Source: Virgibacillus halotolerans (lineage in GTDB: Bacteria > Bacillota > Bacilli > Bacillales > Amphibacillaceae). From it: 64,000 bases of DNA. The notes below the pieces were generated by a model. The model searched no databases, was not told the origin of the DNA, and was given only the letters and a program-made list of their open reading frames with translations. The position numbers and the translations under genes were made by a program. The stretch lies in contig NZ_JAFBEA010000004.1 in the NCBI RefSeq assembly GCF_016908515.1, forward strand, positions 62,001 to 126,000. Reading direction: 5' to 3'. Shown in pieces: positions 1 through 8,893 of this stretch (positions are counted from its first letter, which is position 1; every line of letters starts with the position of its first letter).

Positions 1-1426
1 CAAGCTTTGTTTTATAATATTTTTCGCTATAGTTAACTAACTTAGCTAAAGCCCTAACAGGATTTAAATTTCCTGGAACAAATGGTATACCGTTTTTCGC
101 AAGTACAGGTGCAGCTTTTGGAACCGACATTCCTTCCAATGGGAATGTTGTGACTAAAACAAATTTATCAGTACTTTTGCATAGTTTAATAAACTCCTCT
201 AATAATGGATTATTTTCATCCCATTCCATTGGAAATTCAGAGAAGACAATAATATCCGTATCAGAGTCATTTATTAGTGCTTTCATTGGTGCAATAAACA
301 GCTCAGGATTGGTAATTGCTGCTGCTGCTGTCAAATCAACAGGATTTGAAGCGCTTGCAAAATCTGGAATGCTTTTTTGTATTTCCAACTTTGTTTTTTC
401 GTTTAGAGCGTGAATGTTAAGCCCATAAGATTCGCACCGATCAGCTTCATTAATCCCTCTTCCACCGGAACTGGTAATAATGACAGTATTTCTCCCTGTT
501 GGCAGCTTTTTGGACAGAAACAGCTTAGAAAATGAAATAATATCTTCATAATCATCTGCGCGAATAATGCCTGTTTGTTTGAAAAAACCATCATAAATCT
601 TATCTGATCCCGCCAATGAACCTGTATGTGAAGCCGCTGCTCTGCTACCTGCTGAACTTCTTCCCGACTTCATAATAATAATTGGTTTATTTTTATGAAG
701 TGCTTGTTGTGCGAGCTTGCGTAACTTTTTAGGATTTTTTTCCCCCTCTAAATAGCCGGAAATCACACTTGTATCCGGATCATAAATCATGTATTCAATT
801 ACATCGGAAAATTCCGTGTTGACTTCGTTTCCAACACTGATAAAGTAGTTAAAAGTTAGTCCATGTTGAGCTGCTGCAATGTATGTTAGTACACCAAACG
901 CACCACTTTGTGTAATAAATCCAACTTCCTTTTGATCATTAAAGGGAATATTTGTAAGGCCCGGTGAAAATGTACCCATTAACCCGTTGGTCGTATTTAC
1001 CAAGCCAACACAATTTGGTCCAATAATACGAACGCCATTTTCCTTGGCTATATCATTCATAAGCTGCTGTTCCTTTAATCCTTCTTTTCCAGCCTCGGAA
1101 AATCCTGAAGCAAAGATCACTGCAGTTTTTACTTTACTTTTACCACAATCCTCCAAACAGGACTTTACCTTATCAGCACTTACGCAAAAGAACGCCAAGT
1201 CTACATGTTTAGGTACATCTGACAAAGATGGATAACACATGAGACCCTCAATCATTTCGGATTTTGGATTAATTGGATAAATGTCTCCTTTGTACCCGCT
1301 ATCCAATAAGGCTTTAACCTGCAGGTAACCTATTTTATTTTTATTTTCGGAAGCACCAAGGACTGCAACAACCTTGGGATTAAATAAAGGTTCAAGCGTT
1401 AAATAAGAAGTTTGCTCATTAACCAT
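1..1426 (-). CDS. NDP-forming acyl-CoA synthetase family protein (partial, runs off left edge)
   Basis: The reading frame is open from an ATG at 1426 to the window edge, about 475 codons; the C-terminal part lies outside. A Shine-Dalgarno sequence (GAGGTGA, about 1432-1439) precedes the ATG. The N-terminal third is a CoA-binding Rossmann domain (VLGASENKNKIG near residues 22-33, IGPNCVG near 140). A succinyl-CoA-ligase-like domain follows, with the S-H-T-G motif near residue 250 whose His is phosphorylated in ADP-forming acetyl-CoA synthetases. Family members interconvert acyl-CoA, ADP/GDP and phosphate with the free acid and NTP in the cytoplasm. Whether the missing part carries the ATP-grasp beta-like domain cannot be seen. 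The gene is monocistronic in what is visible, and its acyl substrate is unknown. Confidence 0.85.
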   Translation of the reverse strand, partial: MVNEQTSYLTLEPLFNPKVVAVLGASENKNKIGYLQVKALLDSGYKGDIYPINPKSEMIEGLMCYPSLSDVPKHVDLAFFCVSADKVKSCLEDCGKSKVKTAVIFASGFSEAGKEGLKEQQLMNDIAKENGVRIIGPNCVGLVNTTNGLMGTFSPGLTNIPFNDQKEVGFITQSGAFGVLTYIAAAQHGLTFNYFISVGNEVNTEFSDVIEYMIYDPDTSVISGYLEGEKNPKKLRKLAQQALHKNKPIIIMKSGRSSAGSRAAASHTGSLAGSDKIYDGFFKQTGIIRADDYEDIISFSKLFLSKKLPTGRNTVIITSSGGRGINEADRCESYGLNIHALNEKTKLEIQKSIPDFASASNPVDLTAAAAITNPELFIAPMKALINDSDTDIIVFSEFPMEWDENNPLLEEFIKLCKSTDKFVLVTTFPLEGMSVPKAAPVLAKNGIPFVPGNLNPVRALAKLVNYSEKYYKTKL

Positions 1427-1676
1427 TTTCAGTCACCTCATTTTTTATAACTACTATTGATTACTTAGTTGTAATTATAAATGAAGTTATTTTTATTTCA
1501 CTAAAGTCATTTTTACTCAAAATAATTTAATTATTAGGAGAGTAACTTTTTTACTATGCAACTGAAACGTTGGTAATACAATAATCAGTAATACTAAAAA
1601 CTTTTTAACATACAAAACTAACCCGACTTTCATACATCATGACACCGACAAGAAAACTGAATAGTATCATTCAGCA

Positions 1677-1713
1677 TAATAAAATAACCTCATGCTAAAT
1701 TGCATGGGGTTAT
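1677..1713 (-). terminator. Rho-independent terminator after the Xre-type gene
   Basis: Read on the minus strand, ATAACC and CATGC arms pair with GCATG and GGTTAT around a short AATTTA loop, followed by TTTTATTAT. The stem overlaps the stop codon of the gene ending at 1710. Confidence 0.6.
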
Positions 1714-3731
1714 GAATAAATTCTCATCCAATCCTCTATTCGGGACTTTATGTTAGTTGAGGGATTCTTCATTCCTCTTTCAATATTACTTAAGTATGAT
1801 ACAGATATTTCTATTTCATCTGCTACTTGTATTAATGTGAGATCAAGTTTTTTACGAAGCTCCTTTATCTGTTTACCAAGGTCTCTTCTACCTTTTTGAT
1901 TGTCTATTTTTTGATGACTGGTTTGGACCTTTCGTTTTTTTCCAATTGGGCGATATTGTTCCTTGATTAATTCAGGTGGATCAATAATAATAGTAGCGTT
2001 CTCCCAGATGCGTGACCAGCCGTTGTTCATCGCTATATCTTCATTCCATTTTTCATACTGCCATGAAGCTATTACACCATCTTCAAGTAATATATCAAAA
2101 GCCTTTTCCAACCTTTCTCTCGTACGAGAAGGTGTACGCCCATTCATTTCTAAACCTATTGCATCTAGCAGGGTGCTTATTTTATGAGGTTGTAAATAGT
2201 CCCCACCTCTTGCCTGAGTCCTCCATCTCCAGCTTAAATATCTCGTAAGTTTTTTTTCCCATACTTCGTGATATGGATTATATTGTAATGCTTGTATAGG
2301 AAGAAAGGCTACTTGTCTTCCCGATCCACGCAAAAAGTTAGCAAATACCTCACCAACCATATAAAAAATTTTTTTCTCTGTTAAATGTCTTTCAATATGA
2401 TAATCATTGTGGTTAAGATCCTTAAATATAAATGCCCTTCCTTGTAATGCCTTTTGAACTGGTCTTCCCTTTTCATAAACTATTATTTTCTCCAAATTAA
2501 TCCACAAGCTCTGTATTTTAGAAAGCGCTTGCAAAATTTGCATGCGTTGTTTTACTTCATAACCGCCTCTCCGTCCACCCCCACCAAGTTTTGCTTTCAA
2601 TCCACGCATGGATAATAAGTCATTAAGGTGAATTTCTACAATATCTTCATGGTGTTTGGCTTTGGATAAATAATAACTACATAATGAGTCAAAAACATCG
2701 ACATCCAGTTCAGATAGGTCTTTTGCTTGTGACCATAGGTGCTGAATAGTTGTTGAATCTTCACTCGTTTTAATAGGTTTTAATTGTACCGTTCCTTTGA
2801 TTGACCCTTTGTCTAAAATGGCGGTCGGCCATCGTGTATCATTATAATATTGAAATTTATTATTAGAAATCGATTCTCTAACCGACTGATATACAGCATT
2901 ACTCATCACTAGTAAATTACCTTGATTGAGCAGCGTCACTGTGATATCCTTTCTGGTTTTGATTATTGCGCTCTCCCTAAGATTAAGTGATTCTGTTATC
3001 TTGGACATCGGCCATTTTTCAATATCCATTTCAGTAAAAATTTTTGTAATCCAATCATTCACATAACTATTTACAATGTTTTTAAAATCAATTGCAAACT
3101 GCGAATTGTTAGATAAATTATTAGTGATATTTTCATGGAATGAGTCATTTATTTGACTTTCACCCATCTTTTCTAATTTGCTTAAACCAATATTTTTTTC
3201 CATATCCTTTAATATTCTGCCCATAAGATACGTCTTAAACCAGTTACAAAAATCGTCCCAAACTTTATAATCCGCTAAAAAGCTGTCATTTTTTAAAATA
3301 CAATCATACTTTTCAATTAATTTTTCTATAAAGTCATTTTCCTTTAGTTTGGGATGTTCATGTATGGAAGTTGTCGAGTAATCCTGATACTTATTAAGTA
3401 AATAGGCTACAATTACTTTTACTATTCGTATAATAAGTTCATTTCTAGCGTTAAGCCTTAATTTAAAAAATAGTTCTTTATTCTCCTGGTATGATTGTTG
3501 CCAAATAATAAATGTGTCTGATTTAATAGCACCTTGGAAAATTGGTATATTCGTATTTCCCTTAATCTTATTTTTATTAAGTACTTTGGATAAATTTTGG
3601 TCTTGATGTTTTCCTTCTTCATCATAAATAACCAATACTTGAAAGTCATTGATTTTTCGGGACCAATTATTAATTGAGGGGCTATTATTGGAAAGAATAT
3701 CATCAGTTTCAACAGTATTATTATTTTTCAA
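1710..3731 (-). CDS. Unrecognised 673-residue protein with C-terminal Xre-type HTH
   Basis: I do not recognise the family of the main body. The C-terminal ~55 residues (about 615-670) form a clear Cro/C1-type helix-turn-helix (LGKQIKELRKKL, IQVADEIEISVSYLSNIERG), so DNA binding is well supported. The middle (about 330-580) is rich in Trp and basic residues, with GLKAKLGGGGRRGG and a segment (LSWRWRTQ to RTRERLEKAFDILLEDGVI) that reads like a winged helix. That layout is reminiscent of plasmid or phage replication initiators, but this is inference. The N-terminal 300 residues are Asn/Lys/Ile-rich, and the gene looks more AT-rich than its neighbours, suggesting transfer. The start is a TTG at 3731 with GGAGGT upstream. 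No integrase, relaxase or origin is visible nearby; it may be a relic of a mobile element or an orphan regulator. Confidence 0.6.
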   Translation of the reverse strand: MKNNNTVETDDILSNNSPSINNWSRKINDFQVLVIYDEEGKHQDQNLSKVLNKNKIKGNTNIPIFQGAIKSDTFIIWQQSYQENKELFFKLRLNARNELIIRIVKVIVAYLLNKYQDYSTTSIHEHPKLKENDFIEKLIEKYDCILKNDSFLADYKVWDDFCNWFKTYLMGRILKDMEKNIGLSKLEKMGESQINDSFHENITNNLSNNSQFAIDFKNIVNSYVNDWITKIFTEMDIEKWPMSKITESLNLRESAIIKTRKDITVTLLNQGNLLVMSNAVYQSVRESISNNKFQYYNDTRWPTAILDKGSIKGTVQLKPIKTSEDSTTIQHLWSQAKDLSELDVDVFDSLCSYYLSKAKHHEDIVEIHLNDLLSMRGLKAKLGGGGRRGGYEVKQRMQILQALSKIQSLWINLEKIIVYEKGRPVQKALQGRAFIFKDLNHNDYHIERHLTEKKIFYMVGEVFANFLRGSGRQVAFLPIQALQYNPYHEVWEKKLTRYLSWRWRTQARGGDYLQPHKISTLLDAIGLEMNGRTPSRTRERLEKAFDILLEDGVIASWQYEKWNEDIAMNNGWSRIWENATIIIDPPELIKEQYRPIGKKRKVQTSHQKIDNQKGRRDLGKQIKELRKKLDLTLIQVADEIEISVSYLSNIERGMKNPSTNIKSRIEDWMRIYS

Positions 3732-4194
3732 TATGGATACCTCCGAATATTCTAATTTAAATTATTTTATCATCCTTTATCTACACTACAGATTAAAAGA
3801 AATGCATTACGAAAGGCTTAGTTAGTAACTGCTATCGATTACATAGGTTTCCATCAGGTCAAATGATATACCATTTAATTCAAAATAAAATTTCAAACTA
3901 TTTCATTTATTAAAATAGTACCATATTTCATACAGGTATAACAATGTTAAATAGGAGTTTTCAGAGCTGACGCATAAAAATATTAAAAATCTAATGATTA
4001 AATTTTGGTATCCACTTTCTTGACATAGGACCACTACTGCCCGATTCAGGAACGCGCAAGTCCATTTTTGCACGGCTCCGACTCTACCACGAAGCTGACA
4101 TGTAAATAGGTTGATATATTCTTTCTATTAGCGCTATGGCGCCATTTCCATTATAATATTAATATTAATCCATTTTAAGCGGGTGATTTATCAT
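3732..4194. other. 463-bp intergenic region with a possible IS-end-like fragment
   Basis: No gene is supported here. Most is AT-rich. A GC-richer patch at about 4015-4105 contains a stretch on the minus strand (GTCAAGAAAGTGGATACC) that resembles the terminal repeats of IS3-type elements, but no transposase frame is present. A TATAAT hexamer at 4152-4157 is a plausible -10 for the yitT-like gene; I see no good -35. Confidence 0.35.
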
Positions 4195-5058
4195 ATGAAA
4201 AAACAGCATAGGCCGGAAAGCAAGGCCCATTTGATCCGTCGATATATTTTACTCATGATCGGTGCGACCCTTGCGGCTGTTGCGATTGAATTCTTCTTAG
4301 TGCAAAATTCCATCATTGATGGTGGCATCATCGGCATTTCGTTATTGTTAAATCAAATAACGGGAATTAACTTCGGTATACTCGTATTTATTATTAATCT
4401 TCCTTTTCTCTACTTTGGTTACAAACATATCGGTAAGAATTTCTTTATCTCTTCTCTTTTTAGTATCATTTTGCTCGCTATCATCGAACCTAATTTGCAA
4501 CCCTTCAGCCCTGTTACGTCAGAACCACTTCTTGCGACTGTATTCGGGGGAATTTTGCTTGGCGCTGGGGTTGGCATTGTTATCCGTAGTGGTGGGGCAC
4601 TCGATGGTACAGAAATTTTAAGTATATTATTATCGAAAAAAGTTCCTTTCTCCGTTGGCGAGACAGTCATGTTTTTTAACTTTTTCATCTTTGGTTGGGC
4701 AGGATTTGTGCTTGGTTGGGAGCAGGCGATGTATTCCATTTTGACTTATTATATCGCGTCCAAAACAATTGATGCCGTTACCCAAGGACTTAATGATACA
4801 AAAGCGGCAATTATTGTTTCCGATGAATATGAAGAAATGGCTGAGGCAATCAATAATCGTTTAGGCAGAACGGTAACCAAACTATATGGAAAAGGCGGCT
4901 ACCTCAATAATGATAAAGAGGTTATCTATGTAGTGATTATTCGTCTGGAAATTTCCAAGCTGAAAGAAATTGTTCACGAAATAGATCCAGGCGCCTTTAC
5001 AACCATTATGGATGCCCAAGAAGCCCAAGGTGGAAAGTTTAAATCAGCGATACATTAG
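4195..5058 (+). CDS. YitT family membrane protein (DUF161/DUF2179)
   Basis: This is a polytopic membrane protein of the YitT family, 287 residues from the ATG at 4195, which follows a GGTGA ribosome site at 8 bp. An in-frame GTG at 4183 overlaps that site and is less likely. The first ~175 residues hold about five or six hydrophobic segments, with the family motifs GGIIGISLLLNQITG and GGALDGTEILSILL. The C-terminal ~110 residues are a soluble DUF2179 domain (TKLYGKGGYLNNDKEVIYVVI), which is thought to bind a ligand. The transported or sensed substrate of the family is unknown. It is transcribed alone, converging on the poly-gamma-glutamate operon. Confidence 0.85.
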   Translation: MKKQHRPESKAHLIRRYILLMIGATLAAVAIEFFLVQNSIIDGGIIGISLLLNQITGINFGILVFIINLPFLYFGYKHIGKNFFISSLFSIILLAIIEPNLQPFSPVTSEPLLATVFGGILLGAGVGIVIRSGGALDGTEILSILLSKKVPFSVGETVMFFNFFIFGWAGFVLGWEQAMYSILTYYIASKTIDAVTQGLNDTKAAIIVSDEYEEMAEAINNRLGRTVTKLYGKGGYLNNDKEVIYVVIIRLEISKLKEIVHEIDPGAFTTIMDAQEAQGGKFKSAIH

Positions 5059-5140
5059 ATGGTGGGACTTGAACTGGGCGCCCGACTAGTTGAACGTAGC
5101 ATGACAGAACTTGAGTACCCATCCCATGCCCCCACAAAAA

Positions 5141-5168
5141 GAGACTTCCTGCAGCAGCAGGAAGTCTC
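5141..5168 (-). terminator. Strong terminator of the poly-gamma-glutamate operon
   Basis: This is a perfect 12-bp stem (GAGACTTCCTGC and its complement) with a 4-nt loop. On the minus strand it is followed by TTTTT (A run at 5136-5140). It lies 33 bp beyond the stop of the last operon gene and could also stop transcripts arriving on the plus strand. Confidence 0.85.
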
Positions 5169-5200
5169 TCCATCTATCAATCTTATATTTTTATACCCTA

Positions 5201-5581
5201 CTACGATCCCAATCCATACATCGCATAGTAATCTTCGATGTTTTCCTTCCATTTTTCCAGGGGTATTTTGTTTACCGGTCCATTATCATCATATACGGTT
5301 ACGGTTTCTCCGTCATCTGTAATCTTGTAGGTCATGTTCGGATCCACTTCATCTACTTCAATGTTTGAACTGGCCACACTGCTGTCAGGTTCGTCAGCAC
5401 TGGCTGTATCTGTATCTGTATCTGTATCTCTATCAGACTTTGCTTCAGCTGCTTTTACATAGTTACGGATATCATATCGTTCATTATCTGTTAGATCGTC
5501 TATTTGTTTGAATTGTGTCATGAATGTCAGTGCGAGAACAAGTAGCAAAAATGGCCATGCAGCCGTTATAACTTTTTTCAC
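5201..5581 (-). CDS. Small membrane-anchored protein in the PgsE/CapE position
   Basis: 126 residues from a GTG at 5581, chosen because AGGAGG stands 8 bp upstream; an ATG at 5599 would lie before that ribosome site. It has an N-terminal membrane segment (AAWPFLLLVLALTF), then an acidic linker with a D-T dipeptide repeat and a compact C-terminal part (MTYKITDDGETVTVYDDNG). Its place as last gene of a pgsB-C-A/ggt operon matches capE of Bacillus anthracis and pgsE of B. subtilis, short proteins that support poly-gamma-glutamate synthesis. Those are only about 47-55 residues, so this one is more than twice as long and homology beyond the first ~45 residues is unproven. Confidence 0.65.
   Translation of the reverse strand: MKKVITAAWPFLLLVLALTFMTQFKQIDDLTDNERYDIRNYVKAAEAKSDRDTDTDTDTASADEPDSSVASSNIEVDEVDPNMTYKITDDGETVTVYDDNGPVNKIPLEKWKENIEDYYAMYGLGS
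5405..5428 (-). repeat. Hexanucleotide tandem repeat (TGTATC x4)
   Basis: Four perfect copies of TGTATC on the plus strand encode the D-T-D-T tract of the CapE-like protein on the minus strand. The unit is two codons, so changes in copy number keep the frame and only alter linker length. Confidence 0.85.
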
Positions 5582-5602
5582 TTTTTCTTCCTCCTGCATG
5601 TA

Positions 5603-7267
5603 TTATTTATTTTCTTTGACCTGCGAAATACCGCTTCTGCGTTCGTCAGCTGCCCCATATATTGCATCGGCTTTTCTGTCAATCACAAGTGCCTGGATAC
5701 CACCGTAAAATTCGGGATCTCTTTTTGGAAATATTTCATATCCGCGAGCCCTTAGGCCTGATTGCACATCTTTATCTAGTTCTGTTTCGGTAGTGATGTC
5801 ATTACCTTCAATATAAAATCGTTTCGCTGCGATAGCATCTTCCAGGGGTTCATCGAATAATAGATGCCTGATCAATACTTCTGTCATCACCATTGGGATT
5901 CTTTTTCCGCCTGGTGAGCCGATGCCGATTGTTTTTTCGCCATTTGTCAAAATAGCTGGACTTGTAAAGCTTCTTGGCGTTTTTTCTGGTTCAATACTAT
6001 TTAATGAGTCGTCTCTTGTACTGAAATTTTCCATTTGATTGTTCAGGAAAAACCCGCCAACATTGGCGCCAGATCCAAAGAAGTTTCCTAACGTATGTGT
6101 CGCTGACACCATTGTACCATCCTTATCAACAATGACAAAGTGTGTCGTATTATCATGGTCTTCTTCATCTGATATCGAATCGTTCACTTCGTAGTCTTCC
6201 GATAGCTTGTCAGGTGAGATTGTGTCAGCCATCTCTTTTGTATAATCGTCAGATGTCAATTCTTTTGTATCTGTTAAGTCGGGATGAGGAAATCTCGCAT
6301 CACCAACATGTTTAATCCGATCATCATAGGTTCGTTTGGATATTTCACCGATCAGATGAATATAATCCTGCTTATTATCCTCGGTCGATGCGATATTTAA
6401 TTGTTCCGCCATTTGCAGGGACTGAATGAGCGTCACACCTGCAAGTGGTGGTGGTGCGGCGTACACATCATAATGGGCAAACTCCCCATGTGCAGCTTTT
6501 CCCTTATTGGCGGTATAGCTGGTTAGATCTTCTTTTTCAAGTTTTGTTTCATGTTCTAAAATTTGTTTAGCGACCTTTCCAGAATAAAATCCATCTGGAC
6601 CCTTATCTTGGATAGCCCGTAATGTTTCCGCTAATTTAGGCTGTTTCAATATGTCATTCACTTCTATTATTGAACCATCAGGAAAGAATTCCGACAATGC
6701 TTCGACATCCATCCGATGGGAACCTTTTTTTAGCCTGTCCACTAAGTGGGAATCTGCCTTGAACCCTTTTTCCGCATACTCAATCGCAGGCGCAATCAGA
6801 TCTTTCATTTCCAATGAATCTGAACCTAAATCCTTTTTCAGGTCGTCCATTCCTTTCACAAGGCCGGGGATTGCAAATGATTCTGGCTTTGCACCAGATT
6901 TTGGTGCAACTTCCCGGTATTCATAGACAGTTGGCTCATCTGCCCCGTTCGGCAAAACCAACATCTCTCCGCCACCGCCGACGCCCGAACCATATGGCTC
7001 CACAACGCCAAGCACATAGGAGACAGCGATCGCAGCATCTGCCGCATTTCCACCTTTTTCCAATACATCCATTCCCGCTTTAACAGCTAATGGGTGGGAG
7101 GCACTGACCCCGTAGCCATCGACAGAATTGATCGTTTCCGACCCTTCAACACCATAATCCGTATCTGTAGATTCTTCTTTATCGAACATTCCTTGCTTCG
7201 CGTAAATAAATAACAATCCTGCAACGACAACAATCGACAAGATGGTAATCAGTTTTTTATTGCCCAC
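5603..7267 (-). CDS. Gamma-glutamyltransferase of the CapD/PgsS type
   Basis: This is a 554-residue gamma-glutamyltranspeptidase homologue with an N-terminal membrane anchor (about residues 5-24), so it acts outside the cell. The autocleavage site D-N-T-T-H places the catalytic Thr at about residue 374, which splits the precursor into ~40 and ~20 kDa subunits. GNFFGSGANVGGFFLNN and the GSPGGKR oxyanion region are also typical. In B. anthracis, CapD in the same operon position cuts poly-gamma-glutamate and links it to peptidoglycan; the B. subtilis counterpart trims or releases polymer. Which applies here is not decidable from sequence. The GTG start at 7267 overlaps the end of the pgsA-like gene by 11 bp, indicating coupled translation. 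Confidence 0.88.
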   Translation of the reverse strand: MGNKKLITILSIVVVAGLLFIYAKQGMFDKEESTDTDYGVEGSETINSVDGYGVSASHPLAVKAGMDVLEKGGNAADAAIAVSYVLGVVEPYGSGVGGGGEMLVLPNGADEPTVYEYREVAPKSGAKPESFAIPGLVKGMDDLKKDLGSDSLEMKDLIAPAIEYAEKGFKADSHLVDRLKKGSHRMDVEALSEFFPDGSIIEVNDILKQPKLAETLRAIQDKGPDGFYSGKVAKQILEHETKLEKEDLTSYTANKGKAAHGEFAHYDVYAAPPPLAGVTLIQSLQMAEQLNIASTEDNKQDYIHLIGEISKRTYDDRIKHVGDARFPHPDLTDTKELTSDDYTKEMADTISPDKLSEDYEVNDSISDEEDHDNTTHFVIVDKDGTMVSATHTLGNFFGSGANVGGFFLNNQMENFSTRDDSLNSIEPEKTPRSFTSPAILTNGEKTIGIGSPGGKRIPMVMTEVLIRHLLFDEPLEDAIAAKRFYIEGNDITTETELDKDVQSGLRARGYEIFPKRDPEFYGGIQALVIDRKADAIYGAADERRSGISQVKENK

Positions 7268-8420
7268 GATCAGATCCCCTTTTCTTTAAAACATCGGAAT
7301 GATCCACTTCCAGGATCAGTTTTCCATCTTCTTTTTTGAAATTTTCTTTTGGTTGATGTTTCGTTAATTGCTTATGAATTTTCATTTGGTAATATTTATT
7401 TTTCGTTACATATGGCTGTGCACCACGAATTCGAATCGGGGTGATTTCAAATCGGCCTGTCCCGTCTTTCATGAGATCATATTGGACGACAGCACTATCC
7501 TTCGTCCGTGTCCACCCCTGGTCAAAGATGAAATTGCCGAGTCCGTAAAAGATAATCCCATCCTTATATTTTTCCACTTCGGATAATACGTGTGAATGGT
7601 GCCCGATGATGGCATCTGCGCCGACATCGATCATGGCTTCCGCTAATTCTCTTTGCCTCGGGTGTGGCTGGTTGTCATATTCGACGCCCCAGTGCATATT
7701 AACAAACACAAGATCCGCTTTCTCATTTGCTTCCTCGATCATTGGGAAAATGTTATCTGGTGTTGCCCGTGCAACCCCGCCCCGATAACCGAGTGCTGAA
7801 AAGCCTTCAACAAGTGCGTCTGTAAATCCGAGGGTCGCAATCGTCAGACCATTGATTTCCTGGTAATCGACTGCAGATGCTTCCCCTACGTTTTTCCCTG
7901 CGCCGACATAATTTAAACCTGTATCCTTGACCGCTTTGATCGTGTCATTTAGCCCTTCTATCCCATAATCCATCATGTGATTATTAGCCAAATTGACTGT
8001 GGTGAAGTTCGCATCTTTTAATGCTTGAATCGCCTCGGTATCTGTATGCAGATGGATTATTTTATCTATTTCCTCATAATCCTTTTCCTCATTATTGAGG
8101 ATTGGATTCTCAAAATTACCTGATGCATAATCCGCATTTTCAAAGAACGGTAGCACTTTCTCAAACAAATGGGCTGTCCCGTGCTTTTCCCTAACGTCTT
8201 CCACATTACGCCCAAACATCAGGTCACCAACAAAGGTTGCGGTAAATTGTGAATCCGCGTGTTTTTCCACCTTGGCAACGTCAGATGAAACGAACATTTC
8301 ATGGCAGATAATGAACAGCACACAGAAGATGAGTCCGATTATCGCGTGCTTGCCGGCGGATTTCTTTTGCCTTTTACCCATCTGTAATAATTTTTCTTGG
8401 TACGTTAATTTTCTAGACAT
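7257..8420 (-). CDS. pgsA: Poly-gamma-glutamate synthesis/export protein PgsA (CapA)
   Basis: 387 residues with one N-terminal membrane segment (about residues 22-45) and a large extracellular domain of the bacterial capsule-synthesis metallophosphatase-like family. The family signatures are FVGDLMFGRN near residue 84, VNLANNHMMDYG, NMHWGVEYDNQPHPRQ and IGHHSHV, which resemble calcineurin-type metal sites. PgsA/CapA works with PgsB and PgsC in the membrane-bound polymerase and export of poly-gamma-glutamate. It sits 11 bp after pgsC and overlaps the following gamma-glutamyltransferase gene. Confidence 0.92.
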   Translation of the reverse strand: MSRKLTYQEKLLQMGKRQKKSAGKHAIIGLIFCVLFIICHEMFVSSDVAKVEKHADSQFTATFVGDLMFGRNVEDVREKHGTAHLFEKVLPFFENADYASGNFENPILNNEEKDYEEIDKIIHLHTDTEAIQALKDANFTTVNLANNHMMDYGIEGLNDTIKAVKDTGLNYVGAGKNVGEASAVDYQEINGLTIATLGFTDALVEGFSALGYRGGVARATPDNIFPMIEEANEKADLVFVNMHWGVEYDNQPHPRQRELAEAMIDVGADAIIGHHSHVLSEVEKYKDGIIFYGLGNFIFDQGWTRTKDSAVVQYDLMKDGTGRFEITPIRIRGAQPYVTKNKYYQMKIHKQLTKHQPKENFKKEDGKLILEVDHSDVLKKRGSDRGQ

Positions 8421-8431
8421 ATGAACCCTTC

Positions 8432-8881
8432 CTATATGAGATAATAGACGCTAAGAATAACAAATGTGAGTCCACTTAACAGGAGCGTGCTTCCGATTGT
8501 AATAACTGCTCCCTGCTTTTGAATCGTATTCGCAATTAAGCCGGGGACGATAACCCCGATGCCCCTAAACTCAAAGATCTCAAATGGGAGCGTTGGATAG
8601 GTATAATCCAGGACGAGTTTCAATACAATCCCCACCGCGAGCATGGCAGCAAATTTTCTCCGTCCGTACAGCAGTGTAATCCGTGACAGGCCATACGTCA
8701 CAATCACATAGGTTAATAGACTGATTCCGAAAATGACGGCGATAAATATCGGCTGGTCAAATATCAATGCCAGGTAGCCCGGCACAACCATCCCCGCCGG
8801 AACAATGCCCGTTCTTTCTGAAAAAAGTAAACTAAGTATGACGCCAAGCACGAGTGCAATATATAAATCTGAACCGAACAT
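8432..8881 (-). CDS. pgsC: Poly-gamma-glutamate synthase subunit PgsC (CapC)
   Basis: A 149-residue membrane protein with about four or five hydrophobic helices, matching the usual length of PgsC/CapC. Recognisable family stretches are FSERTGIVPAGMVVPGYLA and FRGIGVIVPGLIANTIQKQG. PgsC is the membrane partner of the ligase PgsB. The ATG at 8881 follows a GAGGATC ribosome site, 12 bp after pgsB. Confidence 0.93.
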   Translation of the reverse strand: MFGSDLYIALVLGVILSLLFSERTGIVPAGMVVPGYLALIFDQPIFIAVIFGISLLTYVIVTYGLSRITLLYGRRKFAAMLAVGIVLKLVLDYTYPTLPFEIFEFRGIGVIVPGLIANTIQKQGAVITIGSTLLLSGLTFVILSVYYLI

Positions 8882-8893
8882 GCTATGATCCTC

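Noticed and set aside
150-413. Plus-strand ORF of 87 codons near the left edge, and another at 987-1235
   Set aside because: Both lie opposite the open acyl-CoA synthetase frame and have no ribosome site or recognisable product.
1963-2248. Two overlapping plus-strand ORFs
   Set aside because: They are antisense shadows of the 673-residue Xre-type gene.
5059-5368. Short ORFs on both strands behind the yitT-like gene
   Set aside because: They cross the strong operon terminator or lie opposite the CapE-like gene; no ribosome site or family.
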